The notes beneath the pieces were generated by a model. The model made no database searches and was not told the DNA's origin. It was given only the letters and a program-made list of their open reading frames with translations. A DNA stretch of 64,000 nucleotides from positions 2,376,001 to 2,440,000 of the forward strand of contig JAMJFZ010002475.1 of the NCBI GenBank assembly GCA_026225945.1, given 5' to 3'. This document shows positions 13,432-23,924 of this stretch, piece by piece. The translations under genes were made by a program, and so were the position numbers. This DNA is from Cricetomys ansorgei. Taxonomy: Eukaryota; Chordata; Mammalia; Rodentia; Nesomyidae. The stretch's first letter is position 1. Every line of letters starts with the position of its first letter.

Positions 13432-14330
13432 CCCGCCTGGCGTCGCTCCCGCGGACTCCGCACCCGCAACCGCTCAGGGCGTGCGGTGGTCCCACATCCT
13501 CGGCGCCCCCTGCTCAATCTCGCCAGGCGGTTTCCGAGGGTTACTGGGCCGCCGCGCCTCCCTCCCCAGGCACCTGTCTGGGCCGTGGTCACCCCCTGCC
13601 AGCCTCGCAGACAACCCCACCCTCGCGGTTCTCCGCCCCGGAGGGGCATCCCTGCCTCTGCACCCCTCAGCCCTATGGATCTCGGGTCCCCAGCACAAAG
13701 GCCCCAGGCCCGGGCCCGGGTGGGGGTGGGGTACGCCCCAGCCGCGCCCCCAGCCCCAGGGTTTCAGCTGTGCGCGCCCGGGCCGCTGGTGCGCTCACTC
13801 ACTCACCTCCCGGGCGCGGCTCCGTGCGTCGGTCGAGCTGCACCCGGCGGGGCGGGGCCGCGATCGCGGGGCTGTGGGGCGCCCCGGTTTTGCACGACAC
13901 GGGTGCCGGCGCCCGCGCCAGGACGTGACCGGCCCGCGGGTGGCACACACGCTCCGCCGCCCCGGCTCCCTCCTCCGCCCTCCCGCGCCGCCCGCCTGCC
14001 CGCCCGCAAGCGGGTCTACCCGCCCCGCACCGCGCCGCCGCCGGCAGGGGGCGGAGTCGCGAGCGCAGCCCCGTTGCCAGGCCAACCGCGGGCGGGGTCT
14101 GCCGCTCGCCTGCTCCGCACCACGCGCTGCCGCCTGGCCACTAGCTCCGACTCGTTTCCCATTGGGCGTCCGTGGCCAACAGACGCGCGAGCCGTCCAAT
14201 AACGACAGACAGGGGCGGGGCCACGGCTGTGCGCGCGCCGCCGCACGGCACGCGCCGCTGGCTCCAGCGACCGTGGCACTGCACTGCGCCGAGCCTCACG
14301 GAAGCCACTTCTAGCATCTTGGGGAACCCA
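13430..14330 (-). promoter_or_regulatory. GNAZ: CpG-island promoter, probably of GNAZ
   Basis: The sequence is very GC- and CpG-rich compared with both flanks. On the - strand it holds CCAAT (complement of ATTGG at 14160-14164) and several GC boxes (GGGGCGGGG-type runs near 13849-13858, 14091-14098 and 14213-14221). A second CCAAT on the + strand lies near 14194. No TATA box is evident, as usual for such promoters. In mammals GNAZ starts inside an RSPH14 intron on the opposite strand, about 10 kb from the RSPH14 3' end; here the island is about 9.5-10.5 kb from it. The gene assignment is therefore by position and orientation, supported by the splice donor at 13806, not by GNAZ coding sequence. 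A bidirectional promoter is possible. Long ORFs through this island on both strands look like artefacts of high GC. Confidence 0.72.
13807..14120 (-). other. GNAZ: Predicted noncoding first exon of GNAZ (5' end approximate)
   Basis: On the - strand the sequence reads CCGGGAG|GTGAGTGAGT, with the exon ending at 13807 and the intron starting at 13806. This is an almost perfect splice donor inside the CpG island. GNAZ in mammals has an untranslated first exon and a long first intron before the exon carrying the start codon. GNAZ encodes the G-alpha-z subunit, a pertussis-toxin-insensitive Gi-family GTPase found mainly in neurons and platelets. The transcription start is not visible from sequence; 14120 is a guess placed below the CCAAT box at 14160. 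No AUG-led protein is claimed for this exon. Confidence 0.55.
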
Positions 14331-14611
14331 CCCTGAGAGCCGCGTAGCCCTGGTTCCTCGCGCCCTCGCTTGCCCTCCCCTTGCCTCTACCTCAGTGGGG
14401 TTCGAACTCAGCCCTGGCAACCCGCTCGCTCAGCCTGTCTCTTTGCAAAGTGTGCTCTGCTCTCTCGGATCGTTTCAACAGTCCTTTGGGGCACTTGAAA
14501 ACCCCTGGTGGGTTAAGCTGGCCAGGTTTGCGCAGCATGTCATCCGTTATCTCGTCTCCCCTCCTTTGCAGCACGTAGGGTCACTTTTAGGGAGTCGTCG
14601 TCTCCCCACCT

Positions 14612-14641
14612 TCACCCCCCACCCCCCACCCCCGTATCCCC
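14612..14641 (-). other. G-quadruplex motif on the - strand
   Basis: Runs of C6, C6, C5 and C4 separated by short spacers give a canonical G4 motif on the - strand, upstream of the CpG island in GNAZ orientation. Confidence 0.7.
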
Positions 14642-14920
14642 AGCAGAGAGAAGCAGAAGGGCATCAGATCATCGAAGCCCCTGCACATTTGGAGAGTCCC
14701 CAGGAGACATCAGACCCTTGGCGAAATGCACCTAAGTGTGATTCTGCTGTGAGATTCTGTTCTCAGTATCAGGAGGAGCCCATGTGCGGGTCTTAGCCAG
14801 GAGCACCTCCCTCCAGTGCAAGAAAGACTCCGGCCCGGGGCCACCATAGTAGTGCATTCTTGTCTTTTCCATCCTTGTAACTTTATGTGTCTTAGAGCCC
14901 AGGATGAGGTGGGCAGGCGT

Positions 14921-14939
14921 GGGGTGGGGTGGGGTGGGG
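14921..14939 (+). other. G-quadruplex motif on the + strand
   Basis: Four GGGG runs are separated by single T bases, a strong short-loop G4 motif. It is about 600 nt above the CpG island. Confidence 0.8.
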
Positions 14940-16077
14940 CATGGCCATGTGTTGGTGCCTGCTAGCTGGATGCTTTGGAGGCGGGACTCCATCCCACCAT
15001 CTTCTTGGGAAAGTGTCCTCTGCCATGAAACGGAGACTGTTGTATTAAGTACCCCAAGGGGACAGCCCGTCTGTGAAAGCGCTGCCTACATTTAGGGATG
15101 GGCCAGGTACTGGGTATGGGCACTGCTGAGACCAACCTAGACACGGTCCAGTGCTCTCTAGAGGTAACCGCTGGGGACCAAAGGAATTTTGCTAACATTG
15201 AAGAACGCGTTTACCAAGTCACCAGGCTGCGGGGCGGGTCTTCTTTCACTGGGACCCTGCTGTGAGTCAGTTTCCTACTCTGTCAAAGAAGGCAGTTTGG
15301 ACGCCTCAGAGGAAAACTGTGAGGTTTCACGTATTGTAGGAAATGCACGTCCGTGAGTGATCAGGGCCCGGCAGAGGCAGTTTCCACAGCAGGTTCGGGG
15401 TCAGTGTTGAGCCCTTTGCAGAGGGTAAAACCTATGCAAGAATTACAGCATTCCAGGTCGGAGAGCAGAGGCTAGCCCTTAGAGGGTCCTGGACACGATC
15501 CTAGCAACTAGCTCCCTCAAAGTGAGAGGCTTTTGTATCACCTGGTTTTTTACTAGTGACCTGTACATGGTACATACCTCTAGAATATGGCTCTGCTCAC
15601 TTTTAAAAGGAAGACCCTGGCAGCTATAGAGCAGAGGGTAGAAAGAAGCATGGTCACCCATCCTTGTAGTCACGTAGTTTACAGCGATCCAGTGGGGTTT
15701 GAGAGGGGGCACTGAGCACCGGGCTAACTTTTTGAAGAAAGATGCTCGGGCAGGAGCTACGGCAAGAGCAGGGAGGTCAGGAATCAGAGAGAAGTGAGTT
15801 CCAGGGTGGGCACGAAGGAACATGAGGTCTCTCGAGAGCCTAGAACACTAGCACCCATCAAACACACAAGGCTACTAGGGATAGCCCTCAGCTAGCTAAT
15901 GGCCTTTGAGTAAGATTGAGGAGATTGACTTAAGATCCAGCAGAAACTAAAGATTAGCTTTTTACACCCAAGAGGGCAAGTGTTGCATTATGTGTGCTAG
16001 GCGTGGGCTCGCACACCGTGTGAACTCTGCTGCTGGGAATAATCAGGTAACGAAAACGATGGGTAGTTCACCCAGAG

Positions 16078-16284
16078 CAGGGGTTCTCAACCTGTGGGTG
16101 GCGACCCCTTTGGGGCTCGAATGACCCTTTCCCAGGGGTCGCCTAAGGCCATCTGCATATCATAACAGTAGCAACATCACAGCTTTGATAACAGCAAATG
16201 AAAATAATCTTACAGTTGATGGGCCACTACAACATGAGGAACTGTGTTAAAGGGTCGCAGCGTTAGGGAGGTTGAGAGCCACTG
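16078..16284. mobile_element. URR1-like hAT (MITE) DNA transposon
   Basis: The ends CAGGGGTTCTCAACCTG and GGTTGAGAGCCACTG are near-perfect terminal inverted repeats of the rodent URR1 type. The flanks ACCCAGAG and ACCTAGAG are 7/8 matching, fitting an 8-bp hAT target-site duplication. It is non-coding and about 207 bp. Confidence 0.85.
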
Positions 16285-19200
16285 ACCTAGAGAAAATAGG
16301 AATAGGCTGAGAAGTTAGTCTACGTAAGGCCTAGTTCAGGGTAGAGCCTGTTGCAGCTGTGGAATCACAGGGACACCTGTTCCCTAATGACTCCCCCCCC
16401 CCCCCACCAGTCCCCGCAGCTAGCTCTCCACTAGCCTTCCTGCTTCCCCAGTATGGGCAGGGGCTGTCCTGCCCCTCTCTGGGTCTTCAGCCACACAGGG
16501 CCTGGCCTGCAGGGTTACTGTCTGTCCTGGCTGGCTCTTTTCCATGTCCTTCCTGTCCTGCCCCCAAGACTAACTGATTCTCCAACTGTGGCAACTGTGT
16601 GGGTTTCTGTACTATGCTTCCCTGGGGTGGTGGTGAAGGGGGTTCCATATATCCCCCCCCCACACTTTAATGTGCCAGACTGCACCTGGGTTAGTTATAA
16701 ATATCCAGGCCTGCCACTCACCTTTCAGCGGAGAAGAAAGCAACACAAACAAACAGGAAGGCACGGCCGGCACAAACTTTATTTTTAATCTTTACCCTCT
16801 GTCTCAAAATGAATCTTGGGCCTGCCTTTTAGTATCTCTAGGGGCAGCAGCCGGCGACAGACACTTGGGAAACAAAATCCGAGCTGCCGAGGGTCTTGGC
16901 TTTGCCCTCAGCTGGCAAGACCTTGGACATTAGACTTCCCCTTCAGGCCTCAATTCCTTCCCAAGGAAGGGGGCTAGCTAGAAGCTAGCCTCTCATCTTA
17001 CAACTTCTTTGACCTCACCTCTTCTCAGCCTTCCCCTAGCTCGTGTCTGTCTCAACTCAGACAGTAGACTCAGGCAGCAGGGACACCAGCCACTGGGGAT
17101 TTCCTGGGAAGCTCAGATGCAGGTGCAAAGTCAGGCCAGAATCAAGTCCCAGTTCGAGGATGCACAGCTTCTGCCGGTGTTTACCAAACCCAGGCTCGTT
17201 CCAGTGCTGAGGATGCCGAGGCTCAGAGACTGATAGGTCCAAAGTCACAGAGCTGGAACGAGATACATTTAGGCGTCAAATCTAGGCTTTGGAAGTCCTT
17301 GTGGGAAATTCACAACAAAACAAAAACAAACAAACAAAAAACCCAACAGTTCACTGGAAGTAGTAGGAAAGTGAATTCCCTGAGCTGTCTGTGGGCAGAG
17401 CTAGCTGCTACACCCAGACCCCCTTCACCTCCCCAGGGAGAAACTGGAGAAGAGTACTGGGAGCCACTGGTCATCAGGGAACACGGGGAGCAAGAGAGAG
17501 AGCTGTTGAGATCCCTGCCGTGCCTCTCCACCCCATGGCCACGGTCACCTGCCACCCGACATCCTCAGGGATGAAGAAGGATGATGCCCTCAAAGAGGAA
17601 ATTCCCTGGTGCTAATTGGCACCGAGAGACCTTTAGGCTAATTAACCTGCTCATTTGCCTCTCTAGAGTAAATTAGAGGGTTTAGCTGGGGAGGCCAAAA
17701 GAGAGCCCTTTGCTGGTGGCTACCTCCTGAGGTGGGGCGGGGGCGCAACAGGAGGCTTTGTAGTGGGCACAGTGAGCCTGGTGGAGAGGCTTTGGCAGAG
17801 GGACTGGCTGCCAGGCAGTAGTCACAGGTGGCCCTCATGTTGCAGTGAAGAGAGCTCCCTTTGTTCCCTTCCCATTGCCATGAACTGGAAAGGCAGCTCT
17901 GATAGCCGGGGTCTTTTCTGGGTGTTGTTGCTTGTGCCTGGTTCTGGGTTCTCCAGAAGGAGAGAGGTAGGTCCTGTGTACCAGGACATCATTGCGCTCT
18001 GCTTCCAACACCAACGTCCCAGCTGTGCCATGGCGGGGTCGGGGTGGGGGGATTTTCTGTTATGGTTTCGTTATCAAATGGCTCCCTACAGGTTCATGTG
18101 ATCGAACACTTGGTCCCCAGCTAAAGGCACTGTTGGGATGGGGGTGTTGTAGACCCTTTAGGGGATGAAGCCTAGCTGGAGGAAGTGGGTCAACCAGGGG
18201 TGTGCCTCAAAGCTTATAGCCTGTGTACCCCCACGCCCCCCCAGTCACTGTCCAGCACGTGCTTCCCATTCTGCAGAAATGTGAGCTGGCAGGGGGATCC
18301 CAGCTTTATGTTTCCCTTGCCACCCGCCGCCACGCCCTCCCTGCCGAGATGGACTGTACCTCCAGGGCTAGCGTTTGCTTGTGAAGTGTTTAGTCGCAGC
18401 AGTGAGGAAAGAAACCAGTACGGTCCTCTTAGGGCATCTCCCGACACAGCCCCGGGATGGCAATGGATCACGAGGAGCCCCTGCCTCACACACAGCCTCC
18501 TCTCCCAGAAACTCCTCCAAAGCGCCCCAGCCTCTCCCCTGCCAAAAAGCCCGAACTTCCTCTTCTTCATCCTCCTCCCAGCCATTCTGAATCAGCCACC
18601 CCAACTCTTCTCCAACTGTACCTCCCCACCTCCCACCCTTTCCCTTCCCACCTAGGGAATAAATCCACCATCTTGCCTAAGGTCCTTTGCCTGCCTTTAC
18701 CATCTGCAGGGGTAGTCCTTTATCCGTCTCCCCCAACCTCCCCCTGGGGGAAAGACATGCCCATTACCCCCTCTCCCATGCCCCTTCCCTCTCCTCTCCC
18801 TTATCTCTGTCCCTTGTCCCTGTCCTCTGTCCTTCTGGAGGCAAATACATTGCCTTTGTGCTAAGAATCTGGCATCTGGGTGTGCTCTGTGCCAACCCCA
18901 AGGTCCTTGCAAGTCCTGCTTCCTGCATGGCTCCAGCTATTTCCAAAACCCCTTGGCAGAGTCTGGATTCCTGTCTTTTTTTTTTTTTTTTTTTTAAGAC
19001 TGGGACACAGATTTTTTTTTTTTGGGGAGGGGACAGGAGATGACTGTTTTACATCCCGCACTTTCTGTCTCAGGCTCTGTTCCAGGCTCCAGTAGCTTTG
19101 ATGTAGTTTGGATGTGGAAGGGGGCCCGACGTTCCCCCACCACTCTGCAGGGGATCTGGTGGATCTTTCTTTACCTATGACAAAATACTTGGGAAAATCG

Positions 19201-19649
19201 ATGCAGAGGAGGGAAGACTGACATTCACTCATGGTTTTCTAGTCTTTGGTCCATGTTCATGGGGCTTCTACCAAAGCACCGCGGTGGCAGCTTTGGTAGA
19301 GCAGACCCGCTCGCTTTATTAGGAAGGTTGGGGTGAGGGGAGATAGAGAAAGGAGAGAGGGGAAGAGAGACAAAGATGGGGGAGGATTTCCTCCCTTTTT
19401 TTTGGGTGGGGGGGAGGGAATGAGATATAGTGTTCAAAGGCACAGCCCTAGTGACCTACTTCTAACCATCCCCACTTCCAAATAGCTTATTCGGCTAGGA
19501 ACGACAAACTCATCGTGGATTAGACCATTGGTGAGGCTAATTAATGAGGTCACCACGCCAATCACCTCTCAACTGAGGCACTTGCTGGGGACCGAGTACT
19601 CAACACACAGACCTTCAGGGATATTTTATGACCAAACCATAACAGTACA
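16285..19649 (+). other. RSPH14: Unique RSPH14 intron sequence
   Basis: Mostly unrecognised unique sequence. It includes a C-rich run near 16388, a CAAA-type run at 17316-17343 and a poly(T) at about 18977-18996. A stretch at 17600-17670 rich in TAATTA-like cores looks like conserved noncoding DNA. I see no exon. Confidence 0.5.
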
Positions 19650-19800
19650 ACGGAAGAGACGGGTCTCTGCAGGCCCGGATCTGCGGCAGTGAGCGGCAAT
19701 ATCTCAGGTCTCTACGCCGCGACCGAGGCTTGCGTCTACGCGGTGATCGATTCTACGTCTACGGTTGATGCCTCGGAGGCTCGGGTCACCAAAGGCTTCC
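19650..19800. promoter_or_regulatory. Short CpG cluster with repeated TCTACG motif
   Basis: About 17 CpGs occur in about 140 nt, with four occurrences of a TCTACG core. It lies 150 nt before an RSPH14 exon. It is too short for a standard CpG island. A role as an alternative promoter or methylation-sensitive element is only a possibility. Confidence 0.35.
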
Positions 19801-19949
19801 GTCTTAAGTCACCTCTAGGGCCTCTCTTCTCATGTCTAGCTCCAGACACACTGCATCCGTGAACTCCTGCCCACTCCTCCGATCAATCCCCTCCCTCGGG
19901 TAATCGGCACCGCGGGAAGGACCCTCAAACGCCTTCTCCTGTTCCGCAG

Positions 19950-20175
19950 GTGCCCGAGGCATCGTCAGCAGTGGCCTGATCTCCTCACTGGTGGGGAAGC
20001 TGAAGAACGAGAACGAACACATTCAGGAGATCATCCTGGACACTCTGGCACCGTGCCTGCAGGAAGATGCCACCCAGGCACTGGCCAGCCAGGCTGTCCT
20101 CCGCTTTAAGGAGAAACTCCTTAGTTATAACCCCAGAATCCGCAGCAAGGCAGCTCGGGCCCTCATTGCCATCAG
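19950..20175 (+). CDS. RSPH14: RSPH14 internal coding exon (armadillo repeats), third from the end
   Basis: The exon encodes about 75 residues, from [12 protein letters not shown] through [15 protein letters not shown] to [12 protein letters not shown] recognise it as the middle of RSPH14 (RTDR1), an armadillo-repeat protein of about 348 residues linked to radial spokes of motile cilia and sperm flagella. It should correspond to roughly residues 147-222. The acceptor is a pyrimidine-rich tract ending CCGCAG at 19949; the donor is ATCAG|GTGAG at 20175/20176. The reading frame uses codons starting at 19952, so the exon enters with two bases of a split codon and leaves with AG of a split Ser codon completed at 21658. 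The helices with alternating Leu/Ile/Ala are typical of ARM repeats. No earlier RSPH14 exon was recognised between 1 and 19949, consistent with the long intron that hosts GNAZ in mammals. Function is known from the family; exon structure is seen directly. Confidence 0.93.
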
Positions 20176-21657
20176 GTGAGATCTCTTTTGTGTTGACTAA
20201 GTGGCCACCTCCTTGAGTTTCTGCCGAAGGCCAGAGAACGCCTTCGAGCTACACCTGGCCGTTCAGTAGACCAGCAGTGAGGCTTTACCCAGCCATGTCT
20301 GCCACAGAACCCAAGGCATCTACTCAGCCACACTTCCTCTAACTTCCTTGTGCCCTGGGGGAAGGAGGCAGACAGTGGCCACTGAGTACGCAAAAATGCC
20401 AGGCATTGACTTATAAAGTGAACAGTTGGACAACGGCCAAGGAAGGAGACATCTGCCTTTAGAGGTGAGAAAACAGAAGCATGAGGTGTGGTCACTTGCT
20501 CCGGTTCACACAGGACCACAGTCTAAGCCCAGTGTTTGAAGCTCAGAGCCTTCAAACACTAACAATTAGTTCTGTGTCCCCGGGGACCCCTTTGCCTGGG
20601 CCCACATCTCCTCAGTGCAAACGGGTTGTGGGGGGAGCTCTCGCCGTCCCCTAAGTCCTGGTTTTCCTTCTATCTGGGAGTCTTACTAGAGGGCCAGGCC
20701 AGTATTTCTGGCTGGTATCTTCCAGCCCTGGGTTGCTTGTTATTATGGCTATTCCTGGATCCATCCATAAGTATTACTTTCAGGTCTTTGACCAGAGGTC
20801 CCCATCCAATGAAACTCTGACTACAGGATTTCTCTCAAAGTGCAGCTTCTGCTCAACTCCTCTGCCCGCCTCCCCTTCAGCCCGAATTCATTACCTTACC
20901 ATCCCCTTACAATTTTGTGTCACCCACACAGTGGGTTTGTTCTGTTTGCTGCTGTAGTGTAAGGGCTAGATCACATGCCCCCAAACGTCAAGTGCTGCGG
21001 CAGATAGAATCAGCTCTTGCCTCAGTGTCTGGAAATAGTACCTGCCTTGTGTCAGCCAGTCGATGAAGTCAGGGCAGCCCCACGGGTGGACCCAGGATTT
21101 GGTGTCCTTGACAAATCACCTCAGGGTAAAGACCAAATGGCCCAGAAAGCCAATAGCATCACAGCGTCACAGAGAAGTGGCTGCCAGATCTGTTTCCTAA
21201 ACAGTGTTCTCATAAAACACCCATGTCTTTGAGGCGTTAAAAGCTCTGCAAAATGATGTCTGTGCACTGTGACATTACCACGGGGCCTTTGGGGAGGGTT
21301 TCTTGCCAAGAAGCCCCTTTTTTTTTTGGTAGGATAATGTTGGCCTTCTCATGGTTGAGAAACTCCCGGGAAGTTTACCACCCTCCTTTCCGCAACTCCG
21401 TACAATGCCGGAAGCCAAGACGAACATGTCTTCTTCATTCACTCGCAGGGCTTAGAACGGGGCTCATTCTCCCCTGGGCCTCTTTATCTCTTTCGCTGGC
21501 AGCAAGCCACAAGACAGCAAAACTTACTGGTGTTCTTCAGCGCCTTGGTCATGGCTAGTCCTGGACCACCAATAATAGTCCCAAGACAGGCCCTATCTTT
21601 GTGCACGTCCCGGGATGTTCCTGGGCTTTATCTCCTTTTGTCCTCTCTGTGCTCCAG
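20176..21657 (+). other. RSPH14: RSPH14 intron between the two internal exons
   Basis: This intron has GT-AG ends and is about 1.5 kb. It is unique-looking sequence with no SINE I can recognise. A strong pyrimidine tract lies just before the acceptor. No coding segment is supported inside it. Confidence 0.8.
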
Positions 21658-21794
21658 TGTCCCTTTGGAGGGCAAGAACCAGGTGTGGCAGTTTGAAGTG
21701 ATTCCTATCCTGGTGCAGCTGTTGTCAGATGAAGATGAAGAGGTACAGGCTAATGCCGCCGGGGCCCTGATGCATGCTACGGTGACCACCGAAG
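21658..21794 (+). CDS. RSPH14: RSPH14 internal coding exon (armadillo repeat), penultimate
   Basis: This 137-nt exon follows a strong polypyrimidine tract and CTCCAG at 21657. Its first base completes the Ser codon begun at 20174-20175. It then reads [40 protein letters not shown] and TVTTE. It ends with one base of a Gly codon before GTAAGG at 21795. The segment [20 protein letters not shown] is a well-conserved ARM repeat of RSPH14 and links to the last exon in phase. The acidic loop SDEDEE lies between two ARM helices. No frameshift or stop is seen. Together with its neighbours this shows an intact, spliced gene rather than a retrocopy. Confidence 0.94.
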
Positions 21795-22254
21795 GTAAGG
21801 CAAGGGTGCCCTTAGCATCGGATCGCTGAGGCTGGGTGAGTACAGGCAGGAGGGAAGAGTGAGCTCCCCCAGCTTGCCAGCAGCCACGAGCTTTCTGAGT
21901 GCATCCTTCTCAGGTCAAGGACCACGTACTGACCCCTCAGGCCTCTACGCCTTGTCAAAATCCACTTTTTGGTCTAGGATTGAAGTCCTTTGGAAATTTG
22001 GTCCGAGGTTCAGCCCTCTCTCCTTCAGGCACACTGGGCTACCAGTGAATGACTCTCCCAAGTCATTCACATTAGGACTTCTGCCTGCCTTTACACTAAG
22101 CCATTTCCTTGGCCTAAAGACCTTGCCTCAGACTGAGGTCTCCTGTGGACCATGATTCTGAGATTGATTAGTTTGGTGGTTATGATTCTGTTATCCCTGG
22201 GTCTAAGCAGATTATGGGGCCCTTGACCTTATGTGTTTTTCTTTAAAAAAATTT

Positions 22255-22455
22255 AGAAGTATTTTTAGTGATGTGTAGGGGTGGGTGTGTGTGTGTGTGT
22301 GCGTGTGTAAATGCAATCAGATGCTTTTTCCCCTGGAGCTGGGATAACAGGTAGTTGTGAGCTGCCCAGTGTGGGTGCTGGGAGCAGAACTCAGGTCCTG
22401 CATAAGAGCAGCACCACACTCTTATTCTCTGAGCCATCTCTCCACCCCACAGCCC
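22255..22455 (-). repeat. B3-like SINE with GT run
   Basis: In reverse it shows AGAACTCAGGTCCTGCATAA, then TTCTCTGAGCCATCTCTCC, the B2/B3 tRNA-like head. A GT run at about 22285-22310 is in the tail side. Confidence 0.8.
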
Positions 22456-23480
22456 CCCTTTAAAATGTTTCTTGATCATGACTACTTTATCTAGTCGTGG
22501 GATAAGGCACATAAGAATACAGACACATCTTCCCCTGTATCCCCCAGCCCAGGATTCCCATCCAGGCAGACTTCAAGGCTAAGCTACCCAACCACTGGCT
22601 GAGGGAAGAGACCTAGGGTCAGAGACCAGATAGACTAGGTGTGGCCTTCTTCTGTCCACACTCACCCACCTCAGCCCTGTGCTCGATGCTTCCTTTATGT
22701 TTCCTGGTGACTCTGTGGGTCTTGGATCTATAATCAATACGTTTCAGAGTCTCCCAAAGAGAGAGGCTTCCAGAAGCTCCCCACTGGACCCTAGCAGTAG
22801 AATTTGAGATACAGGAGAGGTTAGGGCTTTCTCAGAGTCTCTTTCCATCATTTAACTTCACCAAGGGGAGGTTGACTATATACAGAGCAGGGTACCCCAT
22901 GTGTCTTCATATTGGGGCTACCTCAGCCCAAGCTTATGTGGGAGGACTTGGAAGACCAGAGAGGGACCTGTCAGGCTAGAAACTGAGAGGTCAGGACTTA
23001 GGGATATGCCACCCATTCCCAGCTGGGTCTCTGAGTCCTTATCTTATGTCAGGCCCTGAGCCGGAGGATGGGACATAGCAGTGTTGGCCTTGGGTGTCTA
23101 CAGTTGTCAGGGAGGCAGAATGATGCCCGACATGGAGGAGGAGCTGGCGTGGGGGGTGGGGCTAAGGCAGGTGCTAAGCCTCCTCTGGGAGTGGCTTGAG
23201 GGCTCTATCACTAAGCTGTACCTTTGTGCTTACCATGTTTAGCAGTTGCTAAAAATGTACCTGCCGTAGGAACATATGGTTGTTTGTTTGTTTGTTTGTT
23301 TCTTTCTTTTCTTTTTTTTCCCCCTTAAAAAATACTGTGTATCTTGTCTCAGGAAGACTGATTGCAGGTAGGGATAGGGTTGACACAGTTAGGCTCTTTA
23401 GGGGACCCAACAGGCAGAGGAAGAAAGGGATGACCCAGGTTAGACTCAGCAGAAGAGTACAGCAAAGATGGGGGCAGGGG

Positions 23481-23505
23481 GAAGAAGAAGAAGAAGAAGA
23501 AGAAG
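23481..23505 (+). repeat. (GAA)n microsatellite
   Basis: About eight GAA/AAG units occur about 105 nt before the last RSPH14 exon, just outside its acceptor tract. Confidence 0.93.
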
Positions 23506-23610
23506 GTGGGTACAGGGGGCCTTGCTCCTAAGTCACCCCAGGCAGTGGGACAGGCGGAGACGGCCCCTTCAGTGCAGACGACTGGGACATCCACTGTCTG
23601 TGGCCGGCAG

Positions 23611-23852
23611 GGAAATACGCAGCCCTGGATTCGGACGCCATCGCCCCACTCATTGAGTTGCTCTGCTCCGCGCCCACGACCAAGGTGTGTCTGAATGCCA
23701 CGAAGGCCCTCACCATGCTGGCCGAGGCCCCCGAGGGTCGCAAGCTACTACAGTCCCGGCTGTCTACCTTCCGGCTCCTCCAGAAGCACCAAAACGAGGC
23801 CATAGCGCGAGCAGCTGACATAGCCATCCGAGTGATTGAGTGGAAGCCCTGA
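23611..23852 (+). CDS. RSPH14: RSPH14 terminal coding exon with stop codon
   Basis: The acceptor is GGCCGGCAG ending at 23610. The first two bases complete a Gly codon, and the exon then reads [20 protein letters not shown], followed by [20 protein letters not shown] and a last ARM helix ending RVIEWKP and TGA at 23850-23852. The C-terminal stretch AIRVIEWKP is the hallmark end of RSPH14. The coding part is about 80 codons, so the three exons here supply about 200 of roughly 348 residues; the first roughly 147 residues must lie upstream of this window. The ARM domain runs to the C-terminus without any added domain. The 3' UTR appears very short, with a poly(A) signal 44 nt after the stop. Confidence 0.95.
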
Positions 23853-23895
23853 GTTCCTTTGGGGCCAGACCCGGATAGGCTACCCTCTCTGCCTG

Positions 23896-23901
23896 AATAA
23901 A
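23896..23901 (+). terminator. RSPH14: RSPH14 poly(A) signal
   Basis: A canonical AATAAA lies 44 nt after the RSPH14 stop codon. Cleavage would be expected about 10-30 nt later, near 23912-23930, giving a 3' UTR of only about 60-80 nt. No competing AATAAA is seen close downstream that would serve this transcript better. Confidence 0.85.
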
Positions 23902-23924
23902 TGAATCCGATCTCCTCGTGCCGG

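Larger units (their letters stand above)
1..13806 (-). other. GNAZ: GNAZ intron 1, which is also RSPH14 intron sequence on the other strand
   Basis: If the promoter call is right, this whole stretch is the start of GNAZ intron 1. I looked for the GNAZ coding start and the G-protein nucleotide-binding motifs (GTSNSGKST-type P loop, DVGGQ) and saw none, so the coding exons lie beyond position 1. The stretch is mostly unique, GC-rich sequence with CA/GT, AG and GC simple repeats, two B1 copies, one ID copy and one B2/B3-like copy (listed separately). Open frames here are short, unlike any family I know, and not supported as genes. Confidence 0.5.
14331..16077. other. Unique RSPH14 intron sequence upstream of the GNAZ promoter
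   Basis: Apart from the two G-quadruplex motifs I see no recognisable repeat or exon here. Confidence 0.5.
21795..23610 (+). other. RSPH14: RSPH14 last intron
   Basis: This intron has GT-AG ends and is about 1.8 kb. It contains a B3-like SINE in reverse (22255-22455), a TTTG-type repeat (about 23278-23305) and a GAA/AAG microsatellite (23481-23505). No further coding sequence is visible. Confidence 0.8.

Noticed and set aside
13201..14314. Two ORFs of 316 and 333 codons on the + strand through the CpG island
   Set aside because: They run through a GA microsatellite, a C homopolymer and GC boxes, overlap each other in different frames, and are Pro/Arg/Ala-rich without a domain. High GC content removes stop codons and explains them.
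1..19949. Earlier RSPH14 exons encoding the first roughly 147 residues
   Set aside because: I looked for the ARM sequence preceding the ARGIVSS exon and saw no match in any open frame; they probably lie before the window start, beyond the nested GNAZ gene.
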